Source of the DNA: Hellea sp.
GTDB lineage: Bacteria; Pseudomonadota; Alphaproteobacteria; Caulobacterales; Maricaulaceae
Assembly (NCBI GenBank): GCA_014238285.1
Contig: JABABK010000001.1
Coordinates: forward strand, 155,577 to 201,357
DNA length: 45,781 nt
Direction: 5' to 3'
Shown: positions 33,194 to 41,595 of the stretch, one piece after another
Layout of the letters: each line of letters begins with the position of its first letter
Numbering within the stretch: the stretch's first letter is position 1
Notes under the pieces: generated by a model
The model's input: the letters and a program-made list of their open reading frames with translations, nothing else
Told to the model about the DNA's origin: nothing
Databases searched by the model: none
Position numbers and translations under genes: made by a program

Positions 33194-34753
33194 TTAGTTT
33201 CCGCTCTGTTGTTGCTTGATAAAATCAGATGCGCTGGTCGTAGATCCAGAACCTGTCGACGTTGACGGCGTATAGGTCGTCGTTGCGGGAACAGGAGAAT
33301 TGGGCGTGGTCGGCGCGGGTGCCATTGGGCTTTGCACGTCTAGCGCGTCGGTCGAGCCACCACCACTTTGATCTGCCATTTGCGGGGTTTGAGGGGCAGG
33401 GTGTCCTGCTTCGGTGGCCGCCTGTTGTGCCGCCGCCTGAGCGGTTTGTGCGGCGGCTTGAGCCGCAACGGGATCAGATGTTGTTGAAGCCTGCTCAGCG
33501 GCTTGCTGCGCTGTCTGCGCGGCCTGAGCTGCGCGGGCGGCAGCTTCTGCGGCAGATGCACTACCCGACTGCATGGCATTATCCGCGGCATGATTAGCCG
33601 ATTGGATGGCTTGTTGCGCGGCGTTTTGCGCGGCCTGCGATGATTGCTGAACCGATGGCTGTCCCTGTTGCTGACCTTGCGAGTTAGTTTGAGAACTGGC
33701 TTGTTGTCCCGAGTTTTGGCTTGAAGACTGACCAGAATAGGTCTGACCAGACTGGTTTTGTCCGCCCGTCATAATGGATCCTGGTGTGTTACCGGATTGT
33801 TGCCCAGATTGACGCTGACCTTGTTTTTGGCCCTGTTGTTGGCCTTGTGTTTGGCCAGACTGTTGCCCTTGGCCACCTTTAATGCCGCCGAGGATATCAG
33901 CGATAGAGTCAGCTGATCCGCCGCGTGGTCCATTTTGTGTGCTTTGTCCTGCTGGATCGCCAGACTGTTGACCGGCTTGCTGTCCCTGTTGATTTTGCCC
34001 GCCTTGGCCCTGCTGTCCTGAATCTTGCTGTTCCTGACCTGTTTGACCTGTGTTCGACTGACCACCAGAACCCGTTGGCCCTGTTGGAGAACCTGTCGGG
34101 GATGTGCCTTGGCCGCCGGGAATATTCCTCATGCCATTGCCAGATCCCGTACTGTTATCCGTGCCCTGTCCACTACCACCGCCGAGACGACCGTTTTTAA
34201 TAGCCGCCATAATTTCGGCCGCAGTCGCTGTTGATCCACCGCGCATGGTGGAGTTGCGAGAGCCGCCGCCTTGGCCCGATACGGCGACTTTATTGGGGCC
34301 GTCTTGTCCTTGGGTTTGATCTTGCGCGCCGCCGGGCGGGGATTTGAGGTCAGTGACGATCACTTCCCAAGCTTCCATTTCTTGCTTGGCAAGATCGGGG
34401 TCAGTTTTGGCTTTTTCAGAGAGATCATAAACCGCTTTAGGCTCTTCGCCGGGAGGTGTTTCTGCCATCACCCGAGCGCGCTCTTTCATCATATGACGGC
34501 GCGACTCTTCCGGTAGGCTTTCAACAGGACTTGGAGGTGTAGTATCAATATTCCATCCGCCGCCTGTTATGGCGTCAACGACATCTTCAAAGACGTCTTT
34601 ATCGTCTTTCTTTTTCTGCGAGTTGCGCCAGTCCTCTTCGGATTGATCCGTTTGGTCTGTGTCGGGGTTTGTTTGGCTATAGGCGAGCCCCGTACTGACA
34701 GCACTAGCGGACACGGAAAAAGCCAAAATCAAAGCAAGTTTTTTAATCATCAT
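33194..34753 (-). CDS. Secreted low-complexity Q/G/S-rich protein
   Basis: The protein has 519 residues with a Sec signal peptide (MMIKKLALILAFSVSASAVSTGLAYS). An acidic first part (TDQSEEDWRNSQKKKDD) leads to about 350 residues of Gln/Gly/Ser/Ala repeats. Two similar helical islands, TAAEIMAAIKNGRLGGG (near 180) and SADSIADILGGIKGGQG (near 280), look like an internal duplication. A region near 380-450 is Ala/Gln heptad-like (AARAAQAAQTAQQAAEQA). No enzyme motif is seen. Composition suggests an extracellular, disordered or adhesive role, but this is a guess. It ends beside the palindrome pair. Confidence 0.75.
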   Translation of the reverse strand: MMIKKLALILAFSVSASAVSTGLAYSQTNPDTDQTDQSEEDWRNSQKKKDDKDVFEDVVDAITGGGWNIDTTPPSPVESLPEESRRHMMKERARVMAETPPGEEPKAVYDLSEKAKTDPDLAKQEMEAWEVIVTDLKSPPGGAQDQTQGQDGPNKVAVSGQGGGSRNSTMRGGSTATAAEIMAAIKNGRLGGGSGQGTDNSTGSGNGMRNIPGGQGTSPTGSPTGPTGSGGQSNTGQTGQEQQDSGQQGQGGQNQQGQQAGQQSGDPAGQSTQNGPRGGSADSIADILGGIKGGQGQQSGQTQGQQQGQKQGQRQSGQQSGNTPGSIMTGGQNQSGQTYSGQSSSQNSGQQASSQTNSQGQQQGQPSVQQSSQAAQNAAQQAIQSANHAADNAMQSGSASAAEAAARAAQAAQTAQQAAEQASTTSDPVAAQAAAQTAQAAAQQAATEAGHPAPQTPQMADQSGGGSTDALDVQSPMAPAPTTPNSPVPATTTYTPSTSTGSGSTTSASDFIKQQQSGN

Positions 34754-34995
34754 GGCTATTATATAGCAAAAACACCCTGAGCGGGGAATGAATGGCAGGT
34801 GTATGGGAGATGAATGGATTTGTCGATCTAGGGCTTACTCATATCTTGAGCCGTCATTGTTTGGCCTAGGCCTGTTTGAACGAAAAAAGCTTCCTCAGAT
34901 TTTGCGCCTGCAAGGCCTCCTTGCTTCCAAATATTCAAAAAGAAAACAAACTTCCAACAGAGGAAACCTACTTTTTCCACTCCGATTTAGCCTGC

Positions 34996-35316
34996 CTAAA
35001 AAGGCATATTCATGCCAGGCGGCAACTGCAAATCACCAAAAGCTGACTTCATGGTTTCGGCGCGCAGCTCATCCAGTTTCACCTTAGCGTCTTGGAAAGC
35101 CGCAACGATCAAATCTTCGAGAATTTCAGCTTCTTCCGTCAGAAGACTTGGGTCAATCCTAAGGCTTTTCATATTACCTTCGCCGGACATTGTCAGGGTC
35201 ACAAGTCCAGCGCCAGACTTACCCTGGGCTTCCAGGTCAGCGACCTGGCCTTGGGCATCTTGCATTTTTGACTGCATTTCCTTGGCCTGTTTCATAAGGC
35301 CCATAAGATCTTTCAT
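34996..35316 (-). CDS. ybaB: YbaB/EbfC family nucleoid-associated protein
   Basis: The protein has 106 residues. MKDLMGLMKQAKEMQSKMQDAQGQVADLEAQGKSGAGLVTLTMSGEGNMKSLRIDPSLL is the complete family pattern of a coiled N-terminal helix plus beta core, and the tail ends LPPGMNMPF as in most homologues. It binds DNA as a dimer. Its ATG overlaps the dnaX stop (ATGA at 35313-35316), the usual dnaX-ybaB arrangement, which often continues with recR; here recR is not next. Confidence 0.95.
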   Translation of the reverse strand: MKDLMGLMKQAKEMQSKMQDAQGQVADLEAQGKSGAGLVTLTMSGEGNMKSLRIDPSLLTEEAEILEDLIVAAFQDAKVKLDELRAETMKSAFGDLQLPPGMNMPF

Positions 35317-37091
35317 GACTCGTCCTGTTCGTGTTCTATACTGCCGCTAAAATCAGCCGCGATGATGTTCGATTCAGATGTAGTTGGCACATCTCGAATT
35401 TCAAGGAGCTTGGCATTTTTTAGCAGTGAGTGGGAAAATGCCGGATGAGCACGGTCCGCCGCATCTTGGTCTTCTTTCGCCTGTTTGCGAGCCTCAGAAA
35501 TTGAGGGCGCGCCCTTACCGTTTTCTTGCTCTATCAACCATAAATCCCCCGTTATGTCGCGCAGCGCTTCAACCATTTTACCGATTAAAGTAACAGGAGC
35601 ATCTTGCATTTTTTCAATCGTGATAGCGCCCGGTTTAAACCGAATGACTCGTACATATTTCTCAACATCATAACGCAACTGGATTTGAGTGTCCGGCAAG
35701 TTAGATGTGAAATCCTTCAACGCCGTAATGGCAATTGACGCCGCTGGCATTGGGGCAGGTTTTGGTACTTGCGATCCTATACTTGGTATCGGCGCATAAG
35801 ATTCTTCAATGGGCGCAGCAGAGATTGGCCTTGAAGAAGAAGGCCCTGTTGATGATTGTGCCCCGCCGCTCATCTCAGGTTTCTGAGAGAGGACGGGCGG
35901 GCTAAAATTTCCGGCCGCTAATTCCTTTAAAATTTTGGCGGCAAGTTCTGTCGGGGGCATCTCTCCGGCTACTGAAATTTTTAAAAGTGCCATTTCGGCG
36001 GCTGCCAATGGCACGGGCGCCATACGAACCTCGCCATAAGCCTTGAGCAGCATTTGCCAAATGCGGGTTAATTGCCCGAGGGACAGATTTTCGGCCAGCT
36101 CTTTAAGCCGCACAATTTGATCAGGCGCAGCGTCAAATCGAGCTTCATCGCCTAAGGTTTTAGCCCGGCTAACTTCATGGCAAATATCAAGAAGGTCTCG
36201 CATAACAACAACAGGGTCTGCGCCGTCATTATATTGCGCGCGCATTTCGTTAAGCGCGGCAGAAGCGTCGCCGCTGGCCGCGCTGGCGAATAATTCAACA
36301 ACCCGGGCACGATCAGCAAGGCCCAGCATTGACTGGACTTCTTCTACGGTAACAGCGCTGCCATCCAGCCCGCCTTGCACAATTGCTTGATCTAGCAAAG
36401 ACAAGGCATCGCGAACAGACCCTTCAGCCGAACGGGCCAGTAGAGCCAGGCCGTCATCATCAATGCTCACGCCTTCTTTTTCGCTAATGCTCGAGAGGTG
36501 GTTTTTAAGCGCGCCAGCTTCGACCCGGCGCAAATCAAATCTTTGACAGCGTGACAGGACGGTGACCGGGACTTTACGAATTTCGGTTGTGGCGAAAATA
36601 AACTTGGCGTGATCCGGCGGCTCTTCCAGCGTCTTTAAAAGGGCATTAAACGCACCGGTCGAGAGCATGTGAACCTCGTCAATGACATAGACTTTATAGC
36701 GCGCCGAAACAGGCGCGTAACGCACACCGTCGAGTAGCTCGCGCATATTTTCAACGCCGGTCCTCGATGCTGCATCCATTTCCAGAACATCCATATGGGA
36801 CGATGCCATAATGGACTCACAGTGCACGCCCGGTGTTCCTAGATTAACAGAAGGGCCTTTTTCCGTCTCGCTTTCATAATTCAAAGCTCGAGCCAGAAGG
36901 CGGGCCGTGGTGGTCTTCCCGATACCTCTGACGCCGGTTAACATAAAAGCGTGGGCGATACGGCCCGATTTAAACGCATTGGTTAGGGTCGTAACCATGG
37001 ATTCTTGGCCAATCATATCCTCAAAGGTCGTTGGTCGGTATTTTCGTGCCAAAACCTGATATGTCTGGGGTGTGCCTGAAGACTCGCTCAT
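35313..37091 (-). CDS. dnaX: DNA polymerase III subunit gamma/tau
   Basis: The protein has 592 residues. The AAA+ clamp-loader module shows Walker A GVRGIGKTTTARLLARALN, Walker B IDEVHMLS, the sensor FIFATTEIRKVP and the arginine-finger motif SRCQRFDLRR. Domain III runs to about 370, followed by a Pro/Ser-rich linker and a tau-like C-terminal domain (IRFKPGAITIEKM). Of the four zinc-module Cys in the E. coli protein only one is evident (VHCESI), which I recall as normal in alphaproteobacteria. It loads the sliding clamp and couples the polymerase to the helicase. It lies downstream of the SRP RNA gene. Confidence 0.97.
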   Translation of the reverse strand: MSESSGTPQTYQVLARKYRPTTFEDMIGQESMVTTLTNAFKSGRIAHAFMLTGVRGIGKTTTARLLARALNYESETEKGPSVNLGTPGVHCESIMASSHMDVLEMDAASRTGVENMRELLDGVRYAPVSARYKVYVIDEVHMLSTGAFNALLKTLEEPPDHAKFIFATTEIRKVPVTVLSRCQRFDLRRVEAGALKNHLSSISEKEGVSIDDDGLALLARSAEGSVRDALSLLDQAIVQGGLDGSAVTVEEVQSMLGLADRARVVELFASAASGDASAALNEMRAQYNDGADPVVVMRDLLDICHEVSRAKTLGDEARFDAAPDQIVRLKELAENLSLGQLTRIWQMLLKAYGEVRMAPVPLAAAEMALLKISVAGEMPPTELAAKILKELAAGNFSPPVLSQKPEMSGGAQSSTGPSSSRPISAAPIEESYAPIPSIGSQVPKPAPMPAASIAITALKDFTSNLPDTQIQLRYDVEKYVRVIRFKPGAITIEKMQDAPVTLIGKMVEALRDITGDLWLIEQENGKGAPSISEARKQAKEDQDAADRAHPAFSHSLLKNAKLLEIRDVPTTSESNIIAADFSGSIEHEQDES

Positions 37092-37155
37092 GTAAGCTCT
37101 ATAAGGAGATAAACACTGGAGCGAAAGGGCTCAAAATAGAAATGAAGTGGAAGAC

Positions 37156-37250
37156 TGCACCCTGACCCGAAAACGACTCGTTACGGCTGCTTCGTTCCCG
37201 ACCTGACCGGGTTGGCGAGGATCTCGTCCAAAGACAGCCTTCCGAGGCGC
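37156..37250 (-). ncRNA. ffs: Signal recognition particle RNA, small bacterial type
   Basis: On the minus strand the conserved apical domain reads CCGGTCAGGTCGGGAACGAA followed by GCAGCCGTAACGAG, the Ffh-binding hairpin of 4.5S RNA. Flanking strands (GGCTGTCTTTGGACGAG and CGAGTCGTTTTCGGGTCAGG) supply the lower helix. The loop differs slightly from the commonest GGAAGGAAGCA form. A position just upstream of dnaX is usual in alphaproteobacteria. The ends are approximate to within about ten bases. Confidence 0.85.
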
Positions 37251-37283
37251 TATATGGCGAAACGCGCTCCATAATTCAAGCAT

Positions 37284-37311
37284 AAAAAAACCCGGCTATA
37301 AAAGCCGGGTT
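37284..37311 (-). terminator. Terminator of the first beta-barrel gene
   Basis: Read on the minus strand, AACCCGGCT-TTTAT-AGCCGGGTT forms a perfect 9-bp stem followed by a run of T. It ends transcription from the gene at 37335-37817 and separates it from the SRP RNA. Confidence 0.9.
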
Positions 37312-37334
37312 AAATTCTTTAAATTGCGCGCAAT

Positions 37335-37817
37335 TTAGAACTTGCGAACGTATGAAGCAGTAAACTGATCGGCATTACCATTGTCTTCAAGATATGTGTA
37401 TTCTACACGTACACCGTCATTGTCAGTTATGAAAAACTGAATACCACCGCCGACAGCAAATCCATCAGCATCAACATCACCAAAACTTGAACCTAAATTT
37501 GTTGTGAAATATCCACCCCGAACAAATACGTCCACTTTTTCGTCTACTGGCAGTTTACCAACAACAAATCCAGCGAGGTGAGAGTCTAGTTTAACTCCGC
37601 TGTCTTTACCGATACCAAATGCGCCTTCAACTTCAACACCAAAATTTTCCATGAAGTTATAGCCAAGTTTTGCATCAATAGCCGTTAAGTCAAAACCACC
37701 GGAACTGAATAGAGATCCGCCAATATTTCCGTATGCTTGGCCTTCATCGCCAGCTTGTGCGGTACCCACAATACCAAAAGCAGCTATAGTCGCTGCCATA
37801 ATTTTCAAAGATTTCAT
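37335..37817 (-). CDS. Outer-membrane beta-barrel protein (small OmpA/opacity-like), copy 1
   Basis: The protein has 160 residues with a signal peptide (MKSLKIMAATIAAFGIVGTAQA). Alternating strands such as AKLGYNFMENFGVEVEGAFG, VFVRGGYFTT and DGVRVEYTYLEDNG end in ASYVRKF; the terminal Phe is the sorting signal read by the BAM machinery. The pattern fits an eight-stranded barrel. AAAGGT upstream supports the start. It is paralogous to the gene at 38011-38520, with its own terminator, so the two are separate transcripts. No specific function is known. Confidence 0.88.
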   Translation of the reverse strand: MKSLKIMAATIAAFGIVGTAQAGDEGQAYGNIGGSLFSSGGFDLTAIDAKLGYNFMENFGVEVEGAFGIGKDSGVKLDSHLAGFVVGKLPVDEKVDVFVRGGYFTTNLGSSFGDVDADGFAVGGGIQFFITDNDGVRVEYTYLEDNGNADQFTASYVRKF

Positions 37818-37942
37818 CGTATTACCTTTCTGATCTTTTGATGACCGTTTACTCGGAGTAATTTAGTGAAAAAACAAGATTTAATTGTATAAATATAAGG
37901 AAAAATAACGAGTGTGACCTTAAAGCCACACGATTTAAGCAC

Positions 37943-37985
37943 AAAAAACCCGGCCCCACTTTTCTAATAAAAAGCGCAGCCGGGT
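37943..37985 (-). terminator. Terminator of the second beta-barrel gene
   Basis: Minus-strand ACCCGGC and GCCGGGT arms (37979-37985/37948-37954) close a longer imperfect hairpin with inner GCTTTT/AAAAGT pairing, followed by a T run. It lies just after the stop of the gene at 38011. Confidence 0.8.
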
Positions 37986-38010
37986 AAAATCAGTGTAATA
38001 TGTCTCTAAA

Positions 38011-38520
38011 TTAGAACTTGCGAACATAGGCAAGAGAGACTGAATCGGCATGTCCGCCGTTACCGTCCAGATATGTGTAATCAGCACGAATACCGTTGGC
38101 ATCGTCCCACATAAATTGTGCGCCAACACCTGCGGCAAAGCCGTCCGCATCGTCAGTTACCGTCACGCCAGCGCCTTCAGCGCTAAGTTCAGTATAATAA
38201 TAGCCGACACGGCCTAGAAGTTCAAAACCATCCTCAAGCGGCAAAGTTGCGACGGCAAATCCACCCAGAAGATAATCATAACCAACATCCGCCGTAACGG
38301 CACCTATGGTTTGCTCATCATCAATAATTCCAACCGAGCCTTGAGCTTCTACGCCGAAATAATCAGCAAACTGATATCCGACTTTACCGCCAATACCGTA
38401 AGCGTCAAATTCAAGACTATCGACACCCACGTTAACATAGGCTTGACCTTCGCCGGCATGCGCGACGCCAACAACACCTAGAGCAGCTATACTTGCTACC
38501 AAAACTTTCAAAGATTTCAT
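38011..38520 (-). CDS. Outer-membrane beta-barrel protein (small OmpA/opacity-like), copy 2
   Basis: The protein has 169 residues from the ATG at 38520 (AAAGGT upstream). The open frame reaches 38646 but the extension lacks signal-peptide character. Signal peptide MKSLKVLVASIAALGVVGVAHA. The strands GGKVGYQFADYFGVEAQGSVG, LLGRVGYYYTEL and NGIRADYTYLDGNG mirror copy 1, and the end is LAYVRKF with the terminal Phe. The two copies share signal peptide, leader and C-terminal strands but differ in loops, as expected for a diverged tandem duplication. Confidence 0.88.
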   Translation of the reverse strand: MKSLKVLVASIAALGVVGVAHAGEGQAYVNVGVDSLEFDAYGIGGKVGYQFADYFGVEAQGSVGIIDDEQTIGAVTADVGYDYLLGGFAVATLPLEDGFELLGRVGYYYTELSAEGAGVTVTDDADGFAAGVGAQFMWDDANGIRADYTYLDGNGGHADSVSLAYVRKF

Positions 38521-38745
38521 TGTCTTACCTTTCTGTGTTAGACGGCTGCCTATTTGGGCGCTAGCGGCGCAATAACAAGCTACAAAACCTTCATAATATG
38601 AAATAGGTGTTTTGTGTACCCATAAAGCCACAGTTTTATTAACCACTGTTACACCCCGTCAATAAACCCTCCATGGTCCGTCCATGTTGGCCTTTATGTT
38701 AGCTTTTGTGATAGCCAGAGACATTAAACTTCGGTAGCAAACCCC

Positions 38746-39639
38746 ATGACACAAGAATCACTCCCCATGCCTTTTGCCGGCGGCAATCTAGATTATGCAG
38801 AAGACAAAAGAGATATTACATCGCTTCGTCGTTTTCTGAATGACCCCAAATCCCTAACCGTTTTAATGCAAGATGGAAAGCCCGCCATGAATGAAGATGG
38901 CACCTTATGGATGGTTCATCCCAATGAGCTAAAAGGCACAAATGTCGCCGAGCCTGCACCCGTATTGCTCGGTATTCAAAGCGATGTCCCGATTTTCGCC
39001 TTTAGCCTTCACACAAGCCAGAAACTCATCCCGCAAGACAGCTTTCAGGAAATGCGCTTCGTCGCAGGCCGTATGAAACCTGATGAGCTCGCCATTGCTG
39101 GGCGCGCCCGCTCTTTATTTGAATGGCACCACAAACATCAGTTCTGTTCTAATTGTGGTAAAAAGACCATGTCAGCTTCTGCCGGCATGTTCAGCCATTG
39201 CGGTACGTGTCAAACTGATCATTTTCCGCGCATCAATCCTGTTGTGATCATGTTGATTCTCAACGGCGACAAATGCCTTTTAGGCCGCTCACCTGGCTGG
39301 CCTGAGGGGGCTTATTCTGCTCTTGCTGGATTTATATCCCCGGGCGAGTCTATGGAAGAAGCTTGCCAGCGCGAAACCATGGAAGAAGTCGGCATTAATG
39401 TGCACTCTGTGAAATATATTTTTAGCCAGCCTTGGCCATTCCCAAGCCAGCTTATGATGGGACTTCGTTGCCAGACAGAAGAAACTAAGATCAAGCTCAA
39501 CACAAAAGAGCTAGAAGCGGCGCAGTGGTTTTCAAAAGATGAAGTTCAGGCCGTCTTTGACAAGCAAAGCGATGCTTTTTTGAGACCTCCAAAATTCACC
39601 ATCGCCCATCAATTACTGCGCGACTGGCTGTCTGATTAG
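38746..39639 (+). CDS. nudC: NAD(+)/NADH pyrophosphatase NudC
   Basis: The protein has 297 residues. A zinc ribbon (CSNCG and CGTC near 135-155) precedes the Nudix domain with the box GFISPGESMEEACQRETMEEVGI (G-x5-E-x7-REUxEExGU). The following SQPWPFPSQLM is the NudC-specific SQPWPFPxS motif. The N-terminal region has the DUF4931/NudC-N type fold. It hydrolyses NADH to NMNH and AMP and removes NAD caps from RNA. It is transcribed alone, divergent from the second barrel gene. Confidence 0.96.
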   Translation: MTQESLPMPFAGGNLDYAEDKRDITSLRRFLNDPKSLTVLMQDGKPAMNEDGTLWMVHPNELKGTNVAEPAPVLLGIQSDVPIFAFSLHTSQKLIPQDSFQEMRFVAGRMKPDELAIAGRARSLFEWHHKHQFCSNCGKKTMSASAGMFSHCGTCQTDHFPRINPVVIMLILNGDKCLLGRSPGWPEGAYSALAGFISPGESMEEACQRETMEEVGINVHSVKYIFSQPWPFPSQLMMGLRCQTEETKIKLNTKELEAAQWFSKDEVQAVFDKQSDAFLRPPKFTIAHQLLRDWLSD

Positions 39640-39665
39640 CATTTTTGAATTTAGTGAAATTTGCT

Positions 39666-40196
39666 TTAGGCAGTGGGCTCTACGGTTTCATCAGCTTTGA
39701 CTGACTGAACATGAATATGAGGCTCGCCAAATAACGCGCAGCCTATCTTCATCAATCCGTCTTTGAGAAAACTTCGGCGGATCCAGACCAATAACAAACA
39801 ACTGATCCAAACACCACAAGCCGCGTAAAACAAGCCGCCACCATCATTATTAGGGTCAATGCCCAGCGGCGTCATGGTGTGAAAAAATATCGCGCCCGTC
39901 ATAACCGCCAGCCCCAATAAAGCCCCAAATCCTTGCACACGTGTAAAGCGAGGTAGAATTCCCAATAACAGCATTAATGAAGCTAACACTTCTGCGCTAC
40001 CGATGACATATTGCGAAAACAACCCGGTTTGAGCAAAAATGCCATCCGCCCCGAAACTGGCAGCCCAATCATTCAGCTTCCCGAATATAACTTGTGTTTC
40101 TTCTGCATTTCCGAATTTAAACGGAATGGATGATAAAAAAATCACTGCACAGTAAAGTGCCAATGCAGCCGGTAAGTATTTTTTAATTAAACTCAT
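39666..40196 (-). CDS. DoxX-like integral membrane protein
   Basis: The protein has 176 residues from the ATG at 40196, with AGGGG upstream; the frame extends to 40259 without support. Four membrane helices are visible (YLPAALALYCAVIFLSSIPFKF, SAEVLASLMLLLGILP, FGALLGLAVMTGAIFFHTMTPL, LFYAACGVWISCLLLVWI). The layout and the FKF...SAEVLASLMLL signature fit DoxX/DUF4870-type proteins, whose function is not settled. It lies 34 bases after the YHS lipoprotein gene on the same strand and is probably co-transcribed with it. Confidence 0.75.
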   Translation of the reverse strand: MSLIKKYLPAALALYCAVIFLSSIPFKFGNAEETQVIFGKLNDWAASFGADGIFAQTGLFSQYVIGSAEVLASLMLLLGILPRFTRVQGFGALLGLAVMTGAIFFHTMTPLGIDPNNDGGGLFYAACGVWISCLLLVWIRRSFLKDGLMKIGCALFGEPHIHVQSVKADETVEPTA

Positions 40197-40230
40197 GATG
40201 TCCCCTGATGTAAGTCTTTTAGCGGCTTTA

Positions 40231-40695
40231 TTAATCGAGCAATTCTGGCCAGTTGGCATCCGCTTGTTCGATAAAGCCCGGGATATCCTGATCCCACTGT
40301 TGTTGTATACGTTTGTTGTAATTTAGATATAACTTACCGTCACGGACGTGCCAATTTTTTGGCGATCCTTTGGCGAGTTTTCCCTTGGCCGCCGCCCAAG
40401 CACAATATCCGCCATATTGCGGCACGAACGCATCGGGGTTGGTATTAAACAGATCCAAATTAGCGCGGCTCGAAAACAACCAAGTAGCCCCCTCATGTTC
40501 AGCCTGAAAACGATCATTACCTTCAAGTGGTTTACCCGAGTAAAAACTCACCACATCATAACCACCAACAGCGTCATTATCGCGCCAGGCCGTATAGATA
40601 GGATCCGCTGATGCCGCAGAGGCAATCGGCGAACTACACGCCGCGCCTAATATGCTGCTGGCAAATAGGGCCAATATCAAAAATAGTCTTTTCAT
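40231..40695 (-). CDS. YHS domain lipoprotein
   Basis: The protein has 154 residues. Signal peptide and lipobox MKRLFLILALFASSILGAAC give a lipidated Cys20. The domain VGGYDVVSFYSGKPLEGNDRFQAEHEGATWLFSSRANLDLFNTNPDAFVPQYGGYCAWAAAKG is the YHS form often found in periplasmic proteins near metal or redox genes. The Cys in GGYCAW and nearby His may bind metal. The physiological role is unknown. Likely in an operon with the DoxX-like gene. Confidence 0.85.
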   Translation of the reverse strand: MKRLFLILALFASSILGAACSSPIASAASADPIYTAWRDNDAVGGYDVVSFYSGKPLEGNDRFQAEHEGATWLFSSRANLDLFNTNPDAFVPQYGGYCAWAAAKGKLAKGSPKNWHVRDGKLYLNYNKRIQQQWDQDIPGFIEQADANWPELLD

Positions 40696-40740
40696 GGGCT
40701 CTATATAGACATGACAGCGAAGTTTAACAAATCACAAGAC

Positions 40741-41595
40741 TTAACGGCTTTGTGAATTCGCGGACCTTCGCATCGCGTCTGCTGGATAGGTTCCGAGCAT
40801 GCTAATCTCTTCGGAGAAGAACTTTAGCTCTTCCATGGCGAACTTCATGCCAGCGTCTTCGGGATGGGCTTCGACGTCCACATAGAACTGCGCGGCGGAG
40901 AACGAGCCGCCGATCATATAGCTTTCAAGCTTGGTGATGTTAATGCCGTTACTGGCAAACCCGCCGAGCGCTTTGTAAAGCGCAGATGGCACGCTGCGGA
41001 CCCGGAAAACGAAACTGGTGACGACGTCTGACCTGGCCTCAGGCATGACGCCATTTTTCGCGGCCAAGACTAGGAAACGCGTTGTATTGTGCTCCGCATC
41101 TTCAATGTTTTCCGCTAGTAAACCGAGACCATATATTTCGCCCGCCAGCGCTGATGAGACTGAGGCAACGGATTTATCACCGCGTTCAGAGACGCGCCGC
41201 GCTGCGCCGGCTGTATCCGTATCGGCTTTGGGTTTTATATCCCAACCCGCGAGGCGTTTGCGAACTTGTCCGAGCGCCATATGGTGAGAGCGCGCGGTTT
41301 TGATGTCGGAAAGCTTAGCCCCGGGCACGCCCCATAGATTGTGATGAATGGGCAAATAATGCTCGCCAATAATCGACAGCCCGCCTTCGGGTAGGAGGTG
41401 ATAGATATCAGAGACCCGGCCTGCCACGCTATTATCAACCGGGATCATGGCTAGATCGTCGGGGTTGTTTCGGACAGCGGCAAAGGCGGCTGCAAAAGAA
41501 TTGCAAGGCTGCGGCGTTGAGTTTGGAAAAAACTTCGTACAGGCCAAATGAGAAAAAGCCCCGGCTTCGCCTTGGTAATGAATATTACGTGTCAT
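40741..41595 (-). CDS. pheA: Prephenate dehydratase with ACT domain
   Basis: The protein has 284 residues. Catalytic domain motifs IHYQGEAGAFSH, MIPVDNSVAGRV and NTTRFLVLA (the TRF motif) are present; the ACT domain starts at about 195 (SFVFRVRSVPSALYKALGGFASNGINITKLESYMIGG). It converts prephenate to phenylpyruvate and is normally inhibited by phenylalanine through the ACT domain, though the usual ESRP motif reads ESYMI here. No chorismate mutase domain is fused. It overlaps kdsB by ATGA (41592-41595), a common alphaproteobacterial pairing. Confidence 0.95.
   Translation of the reverse strand: MTRNIHYQGEAGAFSHLACTKFFPNSTPQPCNSFAAAFAAVRNNPDDLAMIPVDNSVAGRVSDIYHLLPEGGLSIIGEHYLPIHHNLWGVPGAKLSDIKTARSHHMALGQVRKRLAGWDIKPKADTDTAGAARRVSERGDKSVASVSSALAGEIYGLGLLAENIEDAEHNTTRFLVLAAKNGVMPEARSDVVTSFVFRVRSVPSALYKALGGFASNGINITKLESYMIGGSFSAAQFYVDVEAHPEDAGMKFAMEELKFFSEEISMLGTYPADAMRRSANSQSR

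Noticed and set aside
33262-34516. Several overlapping frames opposite the Q-rich gene
   Set aside because: Low-complexity repeats commonly leave antisense frames open; none has a start site or a recognisable domain.
34754-34995. Small gene between the Q-rich protein and ybaB (frame at 34788)
   Set aside because: No ribosome binding site, no family resemblance, and the frame runs into the ybaB 3' end in antisense.
35313-37091. Loss of three of four zinc-binding Cys in DnaX as a novelty
   Set aside because: I recall the same ALNYE...HC pattern in other alphaproteobacterial DnaX proteins, so it appears to be a lineage trait.
38521-38646. Longer start for the second beta-barrel protein
   Set aside because: The extension lacks signal-peptide features, while the start at 38520 matches the paralogue's signal peptide exactly in layout.
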